A stretch of 64,000 nt of DNA from Ptychodera flava (lineage: Eukaryota > Hemichordata > Enteropneusta > Ptychoderidae): NCBI RefSeq assembly GCF_041260155.1, contig NC_091929.1, positions 24,738,080 to 24,802,079 on the forward strand, written 5' to 3'. The translations under genes were made by a program, and so were the position numbers. Each line of letters begins with the position of its first letter. The stretch's first letter is position 1. Below are positions 49,311 through 64,000 of the stretch, piece after piece. The notes under the pieces were generated by a model. That model did no database searches. It was given only the letters and a program-made list of their open reading frames with translations, and was not told where the DNA came from.

Positions 49311-52292
49311 TTTGTAAAATGTATCCCCGAATTCCTCCGGCCCACCCCCTCATAATAACTGAAGGCCCCTTAATGCGCAACAACTGGCTGCTGTAATGTA
49401 TAGAGTTCAGCAGTTTCCAGAATAATTGAACTCACGACCGAAGTTAATATATAACCAGTCACTATGAAGAGATATCAAAGGTTTCCACTGAGTTCTTGAC
49501 AAAGCCAAATCTTGTACCTCCTGTTAAATATAAACACAATCGGCTTCAGAAAATGTCACTCAACGTTACTTACATGTACAGTTTATATCAAAACGTCTGC
49601 GGCATACTTAGCGAAACTGTAGGAACCCATTTGAAATGCAGAAACGAAGACTGTCACGCACGGTGGCAATATAGCACTCCAAAGAAGTGTTGAACATGGG
49701 ATGTTGTTCAAAACAGGCCACATCTGGGTAAGCCAATAGGTGTTCGCATACAGAGTCTGCGCACATTCTTCCTATTGTCGTTCGCAGATTATTACAGACA
49801 AAAAACAAACAGCAAACAGCAGGTAACAGCAAACAGCAACCAGTCTGTCCGTCCGCCCGTCCGCCCGTCTGTCTGTCCGGCTGTCTATCTGTATGTCTCG
49901 TCACTCAGAATCTTCTCAACCTCTCTCTTCTCTCTTTCAACCCCTTTCTCTTAAGCTCGTAATGTTGAATGCCCCGGGGATAGATTTTTGGACTGAAAAA
50001 TTGTAGTTCTTGGATAAAAAAACGCCGTCTTATCCTTTCGAAAATCGAACATTTCATTTTTCCATAAGGTTCACACAGCAGCCATATTAAAGTTAAAATA
50101 CAGGTAAATGTTAGGTAATTTGTTTCTCCAGTACCAACTAACACGGTGACCCTTTGATTTAATTCTTGATTTGATTAGAGATGGTTGAAAGTTTCATTCA
50201 GGAAAGCATGAGCAAATGCTCAAGACTTTCACTTGTGAGGTGCTACTTGTTTCATCTCTCTCAATCTTCTCAAATACGAACAAAAAATCTCTCCGACGCA
50301 GTTAAACAACTTTATTAAGTTTTTAATATATAATTTATTTTTCAATTTGAAAAAAAGAAATCCCTCACAATAAACGATCCACGGATTTATTTCTTAGTGT
50401 ATCAGCAGTATCCCGTAGAAAGCTTGAATAAAACACTATAGCATCGGCAATAAAACGTGCCTCTACAATATTGACACACAAGTATTACAAGAGAATAGGT
50501 AAAAGTATACCACACAAGGAGGAAAACATTACCTTTCAGCGAAGACTTGTGATCATAATATTGATAACATTAAGAAACTATAGGAATGATAACATTGAAT
50601 TTACAAATAATTTCTGGAAATGTCATATAAAAATGAACACATTTGTTAGGAAATTGGAAAATTTTGCGTCAAGCATAAAATGATGTGTGATTTTGATAAC
50701 AACGGCCAGTAAAGTAGTTGTCATGAGGTAAACGTAATACGTTTTGAGTTTCTCGATGAAATTAATTACGTATATCGAAAGAGAACGAACAGTAATTATC
50801 AATACTTCTTTCACAATATATATAGATATTTATCAAAGAGGTTGCGATACTTAAGTGAAAATATGTTATAAAAACTATGGTGTGTTTTACAACCGGGTTT
50901 ATTGATTGTGAAAAACTTGTTACAATTAGTTTCTTCTTCTATGCTGCTTATAAAGCGTGTTGTTATTGATAATGTTATGCTCAAAGGAAACATCACAGTC
51001 ATGGAAGAACATATTAAGCTGAAAGGTTGTACGTATAGTCTACTGAAAAACTCTCATTCGGCCTTGCAAAACATTGATTCATCAAGATGCAGAACAAGGA
51101 TTTACTGTACAAATTATTTGGACTCGAGAGAATAACATGTTTTTGACAGTTTGTTTCACAATATATAAATATCAACTACATTTGATGACGTTTGTGAATC
51201 GTAGTGACTCTGTTTTCCTGAATTCAGTAGCCGTGGCATAAGCTGACATCTATCAAAAGTGTAAGTGCTTGCGTCGTTGAATTTTATTATAAAATGTTAA
51301 TAATGTTTTAAAGCTATGGGAATACATTCAGCACGTACTCAACTACTAAACTTACTGAAAAATAAGTCTGCTGAGTGGCAAATAACTACAAATAGGAACT
51401 ATATCTCTTCACGATGCCACAATACAACTCTATGATGCATGCATCACATGTCAAGTTAAAACAAAACGATGAATACATTTGTCGATTTCGGCCTTCTAGC
51501 CCTATTACTAGTTAAACACAAAGGGCTAAACTACATGAAAATTGTATGTAATGAAAGACTTGATATGATTAATGACACATGTGTCTAATATAATCCCTTT
51601 ACGTACCGAAGTTTTTTTAAGTTAATTATTTCCTCTACCGCCACTTCATGTAACATGCCCAGAATTCGTCTATTTTCAATGTTTCATAGTATCACAGCAA
51701 TACAAAAATAACCATGAAGTATTAAAGAAAGTGTTTGAAATCGTTCACACATGACGAGAAGACAAATGATAATCCATACTAAGGAAATACAATTTAGTAT
51801 ACCAGGATACAAGTACAAATGTCACTAAATCTTGGATGTGAAAGCACCAAGCACAGTAAACCGCTATATCTTATCATAGTTACAAATAAAATATTTGAAA
51901 CTTACGTAAACTCGTAACACAGTCGCAATGCACTAAAAGAAACCTTTATAAAAGAAAGAAATTTTGGCTTTTAGCTGGTAATTGTTTAAATGATTGAAGA
52001 GGTTTAAATTATATGCCGATGCACTGACAAAAATACCCATTTAATCATTCGGTAATATAATTAAAATACCTGATCTTTTCCTAGTCAAATATTGTAAGCG
52101 ATATTTGGCATAAATTGACTTGAAGTTTACGTCATAATGAGGTACAATTTTAAGCACAATATTTTTTGTCATTTTTGACTCGTCCATACAGGCACTAATT
52201 CAACACATTAAACTTTAACCTGTTTGGCAGTGTTCCGTTCACGTACTGAATAAGTTAGACAATTATTCTATGTTCTTGAAAGTACGGTCGTC
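49311..52292. other. Gene-free stretch downstream of gene D
   Basis: About 3 kb between the MITE and the gene D stop. The part nearest 52.29 kb should be the gene D 3' UTR; an ATTAAA variant on the minus strand at 52040-52045 is a weak poly(A) candidate. A short CCGT/CTGT-type tract lies near 49.85-49.9 kb. Nothing else recognisable. Confidence 0.5.

Positions 52293-64000
<11,708 letters not shown>

Overview
The window is animal nuclear DNA: AT-rich, with spliced genes (GT-AG introns), microsatellites, foldback/MITE families and one LTR retrotransposon. The retrotransposon's pol order (integrase before reverse transcriptase/RNase H) is the Gmr1-like order described from deuterostomes, and the receptor kinases resemble the RET/Tie/FGFR/VEGFR class. 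Together these suggest a marine invertebrate deuterostome (hemichordate, echinoderm or lancelet). The species cannot be named from the sequence.

Layout. (1) 1-3639, + strand: 3' part of receptor tyrosine kinase (RTK) gene A: end of the juxtamembrane region, the full kinase domain and the C-tail. (2) 3640-15267: gene-free, with simple repeats, a 40-bp-arm hairpin carrying a CRE octamer in each arm (12979-13094) and a CpG-richer stretch that may be the gene B promoter. (3) 15268-29833, + strand: complete RTK gene B, 17 exons, 799 codons. Its first intron holds a 5.5-kb young but broken Ty3/gypsy element in antisense (15695-21209). (4) 29834-41916: gene-free. Most of 33.9-44.7 kb is an old tandem duplication; the left unit keeps a dead copy of one immunoglobulin exon. 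(5) 47236-41917, - strand: gene C, with the same N-terminal ectodomain block as B, then two Ig domains, a transmembrane helix and a tail of about two dozen residues with no kinase. (6) 47237-52292: gene-free, with a satellite-like repeat and a MITE. (7) 63981-52293, - strand: RTK gene D, whose 5' end lies outside the window.

The genes are paralogues. Kinase exons of A, B and D have the same phases and nearly the same lengths, and the tails share a Tyr-x-Asn motif. They form two head-to-tail pairs that converge (A,B > < C,D). The working picture is a locally expanded receptor family in which B and D signal through a kinase and C, sharing B's ectodomain, looks like a membrane-anchored decoy or co-receptor. 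The activation-loop tyrosine is absent from A and B, and A has HKD in place of HRD. Mobile elements sit in the introns: a TA-flanked MITE family (three copies, one nested in another element) and a long foldback family whose two opposite-facing copies bracket the transmembrane exon of gene D.
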